This document shows, one piece after another, positions 31,201-43,200 of a DNA stretch of 64,000 nucleotides (position 1 is its first letter; each line of letters begins with the position of its first letter). This stretch comes from Gambelia wislizenii. Taxonomy: Eukaryota; Chordata; Lepidosauria; Squamata; Crotaphytidae. Both the position numbers and the translations under genes were made by a program. The stretch covers positions 283,382,028 to 283,446,027 of the forward strand of contig JAUMIR010000002.1 of the NCBI GenBank assembly GCA_030847615.1, read 5' to 3'. The notes below the pieces were generated by a model that was not told the DNA's origin, did not search any database, and worked only from the letters and a program-made list of their open reading frames with translations.

Positions 31201-34200
31201 GTCTCTTCCAATTCTACAGTTCTATGATTCTATGGTTCCAAGACCCCCTGTGGATACCAAAATCCGTGAATACTCAAGTTCTATTATATGCAGTGGCATA
31301 GCAAAATGGTGTCCCTTATATAAGATGGCAAAATCAATGTTTGCTTTATGGATTATTATGTTTTTAAGAATATTTTCAAGCTGTGAATACTTAACCCCAT
31401 GGATATCAAATCCGTGGATATGGAGGAACAATTGTACTGTATGTAGTATATATAAGATGACTGGGCGTATAAGACGACACCCCCCAATTTTTAAGTTAAA
31501 ATATAGAGTTTGGGATGTACTTGCCGTATAAGACCACCACCACCCTTCTCTTATATGGCGAGTATATCCCAAACTCCAACTTCCCCCCTCCACCAGGGCC
31601 GGTTTAAGGAATTTGGGGGGGCCCTGCAACACTTTATTTGTAGGGGGGCATATATTTATCTCAGGTCAGTGTAACCTAGCCTATTCACAGTACAGGATGT
31701 TCAGATTATTACATAATTTGCCACCAATAATTCAGTTAGAAAAACTATATTATAGGCACTAACATATTTTTGTTGTTCTTTATTAGCAATTAACATAATG
31801 GTGTAGTTTTCCTCAAAGAAAAGAAAGAGTGGACCACAAGCTGAACATGGGTCAGCAGTGTGATGCAGCAACTAAAAAAGCCAATGCAGTTCTAGGCTAC
31901 ATCAATAGGAGTCTAGTGTCTAGATCAAGGGAAGTAATAGTGCCACTCTATTCTACTTTGGTCAGGCCTCACCTGGAATACTGTGTCCAGTTCTGGACAC
32001 CACAATTCAAGAAGGATATTGAGAAGCTGGAACGTGTCCAGAGGAGGACAACCAAAATGATGGGAGGTCTGGGAGCCATGCCCTATGAGGAGCGGCTTAG
32101 GGAGCTGAGTATGTTTAGCCTGGAGAAGAGAGGATTAAACGGGGACATGATAGCCATGTTTAAATATTTGAAGGGATGTCATACTGAGGATGGAGCAAGT
32201 TTGTTTTCTGCTGCTCCAGAGACTAGGACATGGAGCAATGGATTCAAAACTCCAGGAAAAGATATTCCACCTAAACATTGTTAGGAAGAACTTCCTGACA
32301 GTAAGACCTGTTCAACAGTGCAACATGCTGTTTCTGAGTGTGGTGGAGTCTCTTTCTTTGGAGGTTTTTAAACAGAGGCTGAATGGCCATCTGTCAGGAA
32401 TGCTTTGATTGTGTATTCCTGCAGGGCAGGGGGTTGGACTAGATGGCACTTTGTCATCTCTTCCCACTCTATGATTCTATGATTCTAATTAGTTTTGCAC
32501 CCATACGCCACTAGTTGCTGCCCAGAACACTAGAGTAATGCAGTAACCAATGAATAAACTGGCAAATAATAGAATTACAGTATAGAGTTGGAAGACACCA
32601 CTAGGGCCATCTAGTCCAACTCCCTGCCCTGCAGGAACACACAATCAAAGCATTCCCACCTCTGATTGCACTAGTTAAGGGTGAAAGAGTGGTTTGAGCA
32701 TTTGGACTACAATTCTGGAGGCTAGGGTTTGAATCCCCACTCAGCCATTGAAACCCACTGGTGGCACTGGGTGACCTTAGGCAAGTCACACTATCTCAGC
32801 CTCAGAGGTAGGCAAAGGCAAACACCCCCCTGAACAAATCTTGCCAAGAAAACCTCATGATAGATTTACCTTAGGGTTGCCATGAGACTGAGGGAAGGAG
32901 GCCCTCTTTTGGGAGAGGAGGAGGGGAGTGTCCATCTTCCTCCCCATCTCCTTTGCTGGAGGGAGGGGCCCCCTTCCTTCCATTCCCCTTTGCTGCGTGG
33001 GGCTAGGGGGTCTCCCTCCCTCCCTGGGGCCCCTTAGATTGGATTGGATTGGCTTTGCAGCGGCAGCAGGGCTGGGCCACAATCGCATCATCGGTGGCGT
33101 CAGGGAGGATGGCCACAGGCACCTCCTGAATGGGCCACAGTGGCCCAGGCAGGCGAGGGAGGCGAGGAAGAGGAGGAAGAGGAAGTGGCGGAGGCAGTGG
33201 CAGCGGCAGCACTAGGCGCCCCCCTTCCCGCCCGGCTGCTGAGAAGAGCTGCAGAGGAGGCAGCAGAGGAGGGCCGGAGCTTGCGGGCGCCAGAGGGGAG
33301 ACGCCTCACAGGCACTGCCGTTGGTGGTGGCTCCATCCCCATCCTCCTCCTCCTCCTCCTTTCCCCTCCCTTTGTCGTGGTGGCAGTGGTGGTGGGGAGC
33401 ACCTGCTGGTGCTCACTGAGCCTGGAATCCCCACCGCCGCCACAAGTTGGGGCTCTATGCGAGGGGCCCCCACACATGACAGGCCCCCACAAATCCTGAT
33501 GCCAGCCCTGCCCGCCACCCACCCATCGCGGCTTCGTGAAGGGCGGGAGGAGGGAGGGTAGAGGGGGACTTTCCACCCTACACCCGCCCTTCACGGAGCC
33601 AGGATCGGGGTCCAGATTGGGGCTCTTTGAAGGGTGGGAGTGGGGAGGCTTTCCACCCCACACCCACCCTTCACGGAGCCAGGATCAGGGTCCCGATTGC
33701 GGCTTGTGGGGGGTACGGAAGGGTGGCTGACTGGGCAGGGTTTGGTCTTATAGGGCTCCCCATCCTGGCTTCGGGAAGGGCGGGTGCTGGCAAGCCTCTC
33801 CCCATCCATCCAGCCACCACCCGTCCTTCTGAAGCCACGATGGAGAGCCCTATTCTGGCGTATAAGACGACCCCCTAATTTTGAAAAGATTTTGAGAGCT
33901 TTAAAAGTCGTCTTATACGCTGGAATATATATATACGGTATTTTTAAAGCTTCTTCCCCCTATATATTAAAAGAGATGGGTGGTTTTGTTTTGTTTTTTG
34001 GTTATCAACCAGCTCTCCAGGTAGAGTCTGCATGCTACAATAAAACCAATTGCAATTGAAAACTTACTTAGAAGTGCAGAAATCCTGAAAAGCCTCCATA
34101 GCAGTTTTCTGTCCATGTTGCAACAAGCTAGAACTACACGTAAATTTCCTTGCAGAAATCTGTCACAAATTAGTTCTGGAAAAAAAGGGTGGGAGGAGAA

Positions 34201-37200
34201 TATGACAAAATGATTTGACTGCTGTGATTTGACAATGAGGTTAACTGGGCATTAGTGAAACAAGTGTGGTTGTGTTGCCTGTGGCTGATGGGAGTTGCAG
34301 TTTAGCAACTTTTTGAGGTCACATGTTTCTCACTCCTGTAAAAATAAATGAACAGGGCTGGCTGTTGTAGAGCCAAAGGAAAGAGTGGAATCAACTCAGA
34401 TTGCTGGCAGCCTTTCCAAATCTTCACAGGGGCCTCAGCTTTCTAGCACCTTTTGTGTGAACTGTGCTCCATTTACTCTTGCTGCTGGAAATATTCATAG
34501 GATCATAGAATTGTAGAGTTGGAAGAGACCACAAGGGCCATCCATAACTTGTTTCTTGTATGCTTCAACCATAACTTGTTTCTTGTATGTACAGATAATA
34601 GAAGTGTGAGGGAGGAATAAGCTTAATATTGTGCTTAGCTGTTTGAGGAGGTGCACACAACACTTCTTTATTGTTTTGTTGCTGTAAGGAAAAAAGCATG
34701 AACATATTTAACTTAGCATTGTAGGTTGTGTGGAATAAAATATTATGAACTAATATTTTTAAATGCTGTCAACTAACACATCATATGAAAGAGGGTTGTT
34801 CAGGCTTCCTCATTATCAAGCAGTTGTTTACTTAACCTACAGCATGTGTTTCTATAAAATGCTGCTAGGATATGGTGTCAATTGCTACTATTTTTCCTTT
34901 AATTGTAGATGTAAGGTAAACAGAAAGAGTAGATAGGAAATATGTGTGTGTGTGCAAAAGTATATAACAAATATGATTCACTAAAATAATCAATTATTGA
35001 AATTAACACTACAGTGTCCAGACTGTAAATAGTATGAGAGGTCCATAGGACATAAATCTTTTGAAGAAGGAAAAAAGATGGCACAAGCTCACATCTGATT
35101 CTTCATTCAAACAGAAGCATTTCAACTAGTAATCTTTGGGCCCTTCTATACAAGGGGAAAAAATATGGATTGATGTGCACTCACACAAATGTGAAGCAGG
35201 ACCAACCTGTCTTAAATAGTGGCTTGGCAAAAGCGCAGGCATGTGAGGCTGTTCGCTTTTTGCTGTCCCAACAGGCATGCTTGCAATTCAAAATGGCAGC
35301 TGCAGCTCGCATTTTTATTTTCACCAGTTGCCGCTGCCGAACTGTGTGTGTGTTTTTTAAAGGCACATCTAAAGTGCGGATGTATGATAGTGCACTATTC
35401 TGTCTAAATAACCATAAAAAATGAAAGAAAAAGGTTGTTTCCTTGCCTCAGCACACAATCACTATGACAAAAACCCGAGATGGCAGTTCTGGGGCTCTGG
35501 CCTTCTTAACAAGCCCCGTCCCTAAACCCTAAAAAAATCTACAGTGTTTTTCAAAAACTTCAGCCTAGAGGCTTTCCTTGTGGAGTTTACAGGGGATTTG
35601 GCCCCACTCCTTCCAAATACTGCAGAATTATGCGGGATCCCATTAGGACAGGTCGCATTCTAGGGGAATTCTGTGAGGATTGTTTTCACCATTTAGATAG
35701 GCCCTTTGGCCAATTCAAATCTTACGTTGTCCAACATTTCCTCCAGACAAAAAGCAACAGTAGAGTATAGATATATACAAAATAAAAAGGCCTCTTCTTC
35801 ACTCCGCACAGCCTGTGTACTGTTAGTTTGAATAATTGATTTTTATAGTGATTATTGTATTTGCTATATTCCTTTGCATACACACACACTTTATATTCAT
35901 GTCCTAACTCTTTCTGTTTAACTTGTATTTTATTTCAGGGAGTTTTCCTTTTGTTTAATTGGAGATGTACCTGAAAGTGTCTTAGACTATGCTTTACATT
36001 CTTAATCCATTTCTTACATCTGATGAAGTAGGCTGCTGCCTATGAAACCTCTTTTGGCTTGGTATAAACAGCATGAATGTGTGGCTTTTATTTCATGTTG
36101 TAGTCTAATAATACTGTTTCAGAGCCTGCTTTGAAAAAAAAAATCATGGCTGCTAGCTCCAGAGCTTTCTTGATATGAATTATTTTTCTCACCACTGTAG
36201 GTTCTCTGCCGATACCGTGACATCTGGAATATTGAACTGCATTTACGGCCTGTTTTCCTCGCAGGCATAATGAAGGAGACTGGTAGGTGCTGAATAATAC
36301 AGTTGGATTAACCTGAAGACAGGGGGCTTGTCTACATTAAGGAGAGGGGGGGGGGAAACCAGACTGCTCCACAGTAATAGCAAGTCGCAGCAGCTGTGAT
36401 CTGTCGTAATGGTTTTTACAGCCCCCATAAACTTTGCACGCCTGTAGCCAAGAGGGCGGCTGCAAGTGAATTACTTGCATTTTTAAATTTGCCGCCACCA
36501 AACTCTTTAAAAAAAAAACACCACTATTTCTGTGGTGCGCACAAGCAATATTCCATCTTTCCACACAAAAAAGAGAGAGAGAGAAAGATAGCACAAATCC
36601 CTGTTTTATTGCCTTAGTTATCATTCGCTAAGGCGAAAAAACAACATGGTGGCAGCGGGTGCTTTCCCTGTAACCAAGCCCCGCTCCCTGCATTCATCCA
36701 GCCAATCAGGTTTGTGCTTTGTCTTGTATGGGGAACCGATTCACGTTGAATCGCTTGTCTTAACAAGTGAAAATGCGCATATCACAGGAGCTTTTTAAAA
36801 AAAGTTGGGAAAAGCTACAAATGCTTTTCTTATGTAGTTTTTCCTCTGTTTTCTGCCTCCTCCTTCACAATTGATGAGACAATGTGGGATCCCATTAAGA
36901 CAGCTCGTATTCCAGGCGAATTCTGTGAGGAGTATTTTCACCATATAGACAACACCAAGGTGTACTCCTGAATAATGTGTTCTTACATAGTTCTTTGGAT
37001 GCATTCTTAGCCTGGGAAGACTCATTGAAGAAACCCATCTTCTTCTCCAATCTTTCCTCCAAGTTTGTTTTGCTTTGTTTTTTTATTGCTTATTCTCAAC
37101 CAAAATCCACAAGCAGTGAAACCTTTGATGATGGTACTCTAGCATTGTCACCTTTTGTCTCCTATATGATTTTTCACACCATTACCTGATGAAGAAGCTG

Positions 37201-40200
37201 GTGAAACTTCCAAAGCTTACACAATGTATCTTACGGTTTGGGGTTGGCCCCATAAAGGTATTGCTGCTTATTGGTTTCGTTATATTTTACTGCATGGCCA
37301 ATACAGCTACCCATGGATATGGTGTTGGTTTTTTTCAATTAACCATGCCAGTTACTTTGACTATACTGTAAAGAATCATCTTCCCCTCTATTTGAAGGGG
37401 TTTTGTAACTCAAGAGCTTACACAGCCAAATACTGTTGCCAACTTTTTCCTAAAATTAAATAAAACAATTCCTTTGATCACCAACATTTGGATGGCAATT
37501 GGAAGGGATTGCTAGAATTTTCTGTATTCTGAAAAACTGGTTTTCTGCCCTGTGATATTGTAAGCACAAGCTTGTACCCCACTTCCAAGGCATTCCCCTT
37601 CTGGAATGTTAGCATTGGCCTGCACCCCAATGTTTACAGGCCTCAGAAACTGGCAAAGTTTGGTTCATTAATGTGGTCTTCCAAAGGGTAAAAGACATGA
37701 TGGTCTCAGAAAAGGTCATTTATATTTTTCCCTGGAAAGCTTAAAGCCTGGGGTGGAAGGGCAGAAAAGGACACATTCCACATAAAGGGGAAGATAATGG
37801 GTGGGCAAAACCCTTTGTATTTGCTGATTGTGAAATTTCCTCTCCTCAACTCCCAACCTTAAAGACAAGTTGCTCAAAGCTGTTAAAATTTAATCACTGG
37901 ACATTAAGAAACACGTTTAGCATTTTCTGCACCTTTTGTTAAGGCCAGGAAACTCATTGTGTAATCCATGAAGGCTCAGGAAATCTATTGTTTCCACCCA
38001 TGAAGCAGCCATCCCCTCAGGTGTATTTGGAGGTATAAATATCACTTCCAAAATATGCCTCATTGCGCACAGTCAGTAATGGGGGGAAACCCTGTTACTG
38101 TGTATTAGCCAACCCAGGTTCCTCCATCCACTCTGCTGGAATGACTACAGGACAGATCTGTATCACCCCAACAATTCCTCTTGCTACCCACATCCCACGT
38201 TTTCCTACTGCTTTTCCTATAGACTTGTGTGAATACTTTTTCTGGATGAATGTGTGTGTGTTTGGTGTTATTTTTGAACTCCTTAATAAAAACCATACTT
38301 AATTTTACATGTGTATGTATTCCATCCAGACTATTACCTGTAGACACAGGTTGCAAGATTCCCTGGTTACCCCCTCTTTGATTAGCTAAAAGTCGAGTTG
38401 CTGCTAATTTCTCCAACATATTAGAAACTCGATATTTTCTTGGAATTTTCCAAGGAGCATTTTGGGTAACAATATAGTTTATCTAACTGGATAGGACTGA
38501 AGATAATTTGTTTCCTTGCTTCAGTGAAGGAAAGAAGTATAATAGCATGTAGGATTTGTCTCTGTTTGAAATTTCCTTTTCCTGTAATGATCCTACTTCT
38601 TTTAACAGGTAACCAGACGCCAGCAATGCTGCCCAAGAGAAGAAGATACTTGATGAAAGACGTTATGCGGATGGCAAAGTTCTACCAAGTGCCACTGCAA
38701 CTACCAAAGGATTTTTTAGGGTGTGTTGTTCAGAAGGGTAAGAAAAGAGTCATAGAATCACAGAGCTGGAACCACAAGGAACATCTGTTCCAACCCTCTG
38801 CCATGGAGGAATGCACAACTAAAGTACTCCAGAGAAATGGCCATCCAACTTCTATTTAAAGATCTCCAAAGAAAGAGAGTCCACTACCCTCCAAGGCAGT
38901 CTATTCCAGTGTCTAACAGTTCTTACAATAAAGAAATTCTTCCTAACTAGCTGTACCCAATGTAACATATGCCGGTGGTGCAATAAGGGTGAGTTGCTCT
39001 GTTGGCCTGCCCCTGCTGCCACCTCTGCCATCAATTGACTTCCTGTGTCTCGTCGCAGTGGCAGCAGGGGTGGCGGGGTGATGATGTGATCCCCTGGGTG
39101 CTCGGACGATATCAAAACCCATATCAAAAGTTGGTCTAGGTCTATAACAGAGTATATAATACCTACTATTCCAAAAATCCAATTAATTAGTTGGGAGGTA
39201 CATCTTCACTGACTCAATTCTTACAAAATAAATCATTTTGTATATATATATAGGTTTGGGTATGTTTCCTTTCCCGGTGTGCTGATTGACAGCTTAGGAA
39301 ATATACCCAAATAATCCCCTCCCTCAGCCAATCACCACCCATGTGCAAATTCCCTCTCCACCTCACAGTCCACTCCTGCCACTCAATCTGCATCTACACC
39401 CCCAGCCTCACAAGGGCCCTTCCCTCCTCTCACTCCCTCAGCCACTCACAATCCACGTCTAAAAAATGAAATTTTTTCCCCTAAAATAATACCATGTAGC
39501 TGAATCGTATGAAAAGTACACTGCCACTCCAAGCTCCATGCTGCAGCCACCACTTGAAACCCCAGCAGGGCACATAAAGGTGTATGTTATGCCGAACACA
39601 CCTATACTTACACTAATACTAATACAATTACACCAGCGGCTACAGTGGTCCGCCCTGGCCTCACATCGGGAGGCATGGAGACGCACTATCCACAATGCTG
39701 CAGCCTTATTTGAGAACTCACGCCAAACAAGTCTTGAAGAGAAACGATAACGCAGAAAGAATCACAACCCAAAATCATCACCTAAGGAGACCTTCTGCTG
39801 TGCTTTCTGCAACCAGACTTGTTTATCTCGGATTGGCCTTTTTAGTCATCAGTGCACTTGCAGAAAGCGCGGGATGAGTCCTTCCTGAATCTTCGTTTGC
39901 GAAGAAAAGCTCTTAACCTTTTCTTTACCAGGATCCCCTTTAAGTATCTTTTGTTCCCATGGGCCCCCAAGACTTAATTCAAGATTTAAAACCCTAAAAA
40001 CAATAATAGCAATAATACCTGATAACAACAATAATAATACAATTGTAACAATGCCTCTTAACCTTTTCTTTACCAGCAGCCCCTGTAAATATCCTTTGTT
40101 GCCATGGGCCCCAAGACCTTAGATTTAAAACCCTAATAATCATAATCATCAATAATAATAATAATAATAATAATAATACAATTGCACTATCCATGAAATC

Positions 40201-43200
40201 TTCCCTCAGAGGCACTGGAGCAGGAGGGAAGACTTTTCTCCTACTTCTTCCTACAACTTTGTGGCTGGAGTGGATTGAATGGCAATGTGCAGGCCAAGCC
40301 AGCCAGCCAGCCTTTGCCTTGGCTCCTGTCACGTGGCCACTCCACTACAGGCAGGAGGTGGTCTGAGCAGCCTTCAAGCCTTTGTAGGCCCCCTGTGAGG
40401 ACATAGAGGACCCCTGGGAGTCCCCAGACCCCAGGTTAAAAATCACTGGTCTAGATACTTGGCAAAAGTAGCATTCAAAAGCTTTGCCTCATTTAGAGAA
40501 GAGGGAGTCCAGGGACCCTCATCTACCACTTGTTAAAATAGAAATGAATAGAAAATGGAGCAAAGGAGTCTCTCCAGCAAGGGGTGGAATGGTCACCTCT
40601 AACTGTTTCATGAGTCTTTGGGCTCACCTGTGCCCCGCCCATAGACTGCAGAACATCAGCTTTCTGTTCCAACGCCAGCTGCCCTTTGAGGGCAGCATGC
40701 TGGATTCCCATTGTGGGGAGGTTGGCAGGCAATGAGAGCCCACTTTGCTCCATTCTATTCCCTCTCCCTTGCCGGCTTTGGCTCCTTCCACTGACCAGAG
40801 TTGTGTTTTTTTAGCAGGCAGCAGACTGTCTGGTACAGCATTTATTATTATTTAGTTAGTTAGTTATACTCCGCTCTTCAGCCACAAGGCTATCAGAGCG
40901 GCTTACAAATTGTTTTAAACAATAGCTATTTACACATCTACACTGCATTAAACAGTTTCCAGTGTGTGTTAGCTGATTGCCCCCACAAGCCGGGTACTCA
41001 TTTTACCGACCTGCGAAAGGATGGAAGGCTGAGTGAACCTTGGAGCCAGCTGGAATCAAACTTGCAACGTAGTGACTTGCAGTACTGGCATTTAACCACT
41101 GCGCCACCAGGGCTCCCTTTGCAAAGAAACTCTTTCTCCCTGCCCTTTTGTGGGACGAGGGGTGGTGGTGTAGTTGTATATATCTTCCTTTAAAGTTATA
41201 CTTGGACTTTGGCTTCTACCATGGACTCATTTGGGTAATCTTGGGCAAAGCTATCAATTCTTTTCCAGAAAGTGGGTGCAATAGTGATCAGCATAGTAGG
41301 GATATTGTGAGGGGAGAAAACACAGTTAAACAATTTCTCTAGCCTTGTCTACACTGACTAGAATACTCCACGTTCTGGCTGGAGTATTTCAGCCCTGGAA
41401 CATCAGTGTTTCCCCCACCCCCATTTCCTGCTCTTCTATTGCGGCAACAGAGGGGTGCCCACACACCCCCACCAGTACCAGCACTTTTCTTCCCTGCACT
41501 AGTCACATCTTTTGAGGCCAGTAACAAGGCACCCGGCCTTGGTCGCATGGTTGGGAGCCTCATGGTGACCTCAGCAGATTCATTGTGTGCGACCTGTCCT
41601 GGAAATGGCTGCACTGGGCACTGTGTGGCACCTATGCAAACACAGACGCACACACACCCCATTGCAGTAACAGAACTCACCGTTTTCTCCAGAAGAATCG
41701 AAGTAAACAGGGAGGGGTTTTTTGTGTGTTTTTTTTTACCATTTGTCTCCTCTGTCTTAAGCGGGGGGTTGCCCCAGAGTTTCATCTGGGCAGTTCAGAC
41801 TAGGATCAGGAAAAAATACTGTGCCGTCATGACTGCTTGGTGTGGGAATGAGGGGAGGCCATTTCATTTGGCCCATGTAGACAAGGCCTCAGTTATGAAC
41901 CTGCTGTGATAACTTTTTCCAGCATGGTGTAGTGTTTTGAGGGGACCTAAATACCCTAAAGGCATGAAATCTTGTCTTTTTATATTATACTTGTTATTAA
42001 TGTTTATGAACAGGTAAAGAACATACAGTCCCGTAAGCTTGCTTGTACATCCCCTTGCATGTTTGTTGACATTTTGTAGCAATATGGTTCTTTTTCTGTT
42101 GCCATTTGTGCAGACTCTGATGCTCTTGTCTGTTTTTACCAAATACAGGCAGTCTATCTGCCATGCGTTTTATCACAGCTGTGGATTTAACACAACCTCA
42201 ATTTCTAGAGTCTGTGTCTAGAGAACTTTGGATGCGCGTTTGGTCCCGGGTAAGTATCCATGTTCTCAAAACTGGTTGTTTCCTTTCCCCATATAATTAT
42301 TTCTTCAGAATACTCAGTAAAAAAAGGTTGAAATGAGCTAGGCTAGGTTTGCACAATGATCACCCATTACACCAAATGTGCAGTTGTATGGAAGCCTCCA
42401 AAGGACTCAATAAAACTGCCTTTATTGTCCCCCAAAACTGCAAAGACGGGATGTTGTGGCTATTGGGCAGAGCCAGTGCACATCTGATGAACTTTGAGCT
42501 TTGTTGGTTACAAGTTGTATAGGTTTGACCTGGGTAAAAGTACATAAGTAAGTAACGTAAAAGTAAAAGTCTTCTGGCCAATAAAATGTGGATAACCTCT
42601 TTATGGAAATCTAAAATTCCAAGCTGCTTCTTTTCTCTTCTGTGTAGTCACTGCAGAAATAGATGAAGTAAAGAAAACTTAAATGCATGGCTTCCACAGA
42701 CACATTAAATGGCCTCATCCCTTTATGTCAGCTTTGTTTCACGTCATTTTTCTTACTTGAAGCCGGATAGTTAGGTTGAAATTTAAATTATTTGCATTGT
42801 TGGTCTCTTGTCCTAGAGCATTTGTAATCAGTTGCCTTGCTCCTTGTCTCTCCAGGATGAAGACATTACGCAGCCAACAAACATTTTGGCAGTAAGTTTC
42901 TTCTTTTCTTTTTCTTTTGCTCTCTTTCCATGGTGTGTCTGCTATGGGCTTATGATCACAGTGGTTTAGATTGTGTAGGCTGCTCCATGGAGCTCCGCTG
43001 TGTGGAAGTTTCTGCCACTGTGACAGAAGGTTCGGCAAGAGAGTCTTTAGATACCTTTCCACACTTAGCATGATTGTTCTCCTCTGGCCTGCAGGAGGAC
43101 CTTTTCCCACAATGTTGCTGTCAGGGACAACTAGCCTAGCAGGTCTGGGTAAGTCAAAAGAGAGAAAAATGCCAAGGGCTTGTCTAAATGAGCAGGAGGG

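Larger units (their letters stand above)
31594..33510. mobile_element. hAT-like element with 8-bp target duplication and nested insertions
   Basis: The left end cagggccggtttaaggaatt and right end (reverse) cagggctggcatcaggattt are inverted repeats. Flanks ccctccac (31586-31593) and cccgccac (33511-33518) are an 8-bp duplication with one change. Inside lie a CR1 (31829-32487), a CR1 tail and a SINE. The GC-rich GGA/GGC stretch at 33060-33480 yields spurious ORFs on both strands. Confidence 0.8.
31437..33945. mobile_element. MITE with cgtataagacgac ends and GC-rich internal repeats
   Basis: gcgtataagacgac occurs near 31470 at the left and, inverted, near 33910-33924 at the right, next to a tatatata end. 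The interior at 33540-33860 has approximately 80-100-bp units sharing cccttcacggagccaggatc (near 33590 and 33670) and similar gaagggcggg segments. A hAT-like element (31594-33510) is inserted in it. Confidence 0.65.

Noticed and set aside
33044..33878. ORFs of 143-187 codons in the GC-rich interior of the 31.6-33.5 kb element
   Set aside because: Low-complexity Gly/Ala/Pro/Ser composition on both strands, within a transposon.
40970..41118. tRNA gene
   Set aside because: Only promoter-box-like parts of a tRNA-derived SINE remain, with a SINE tail attached.
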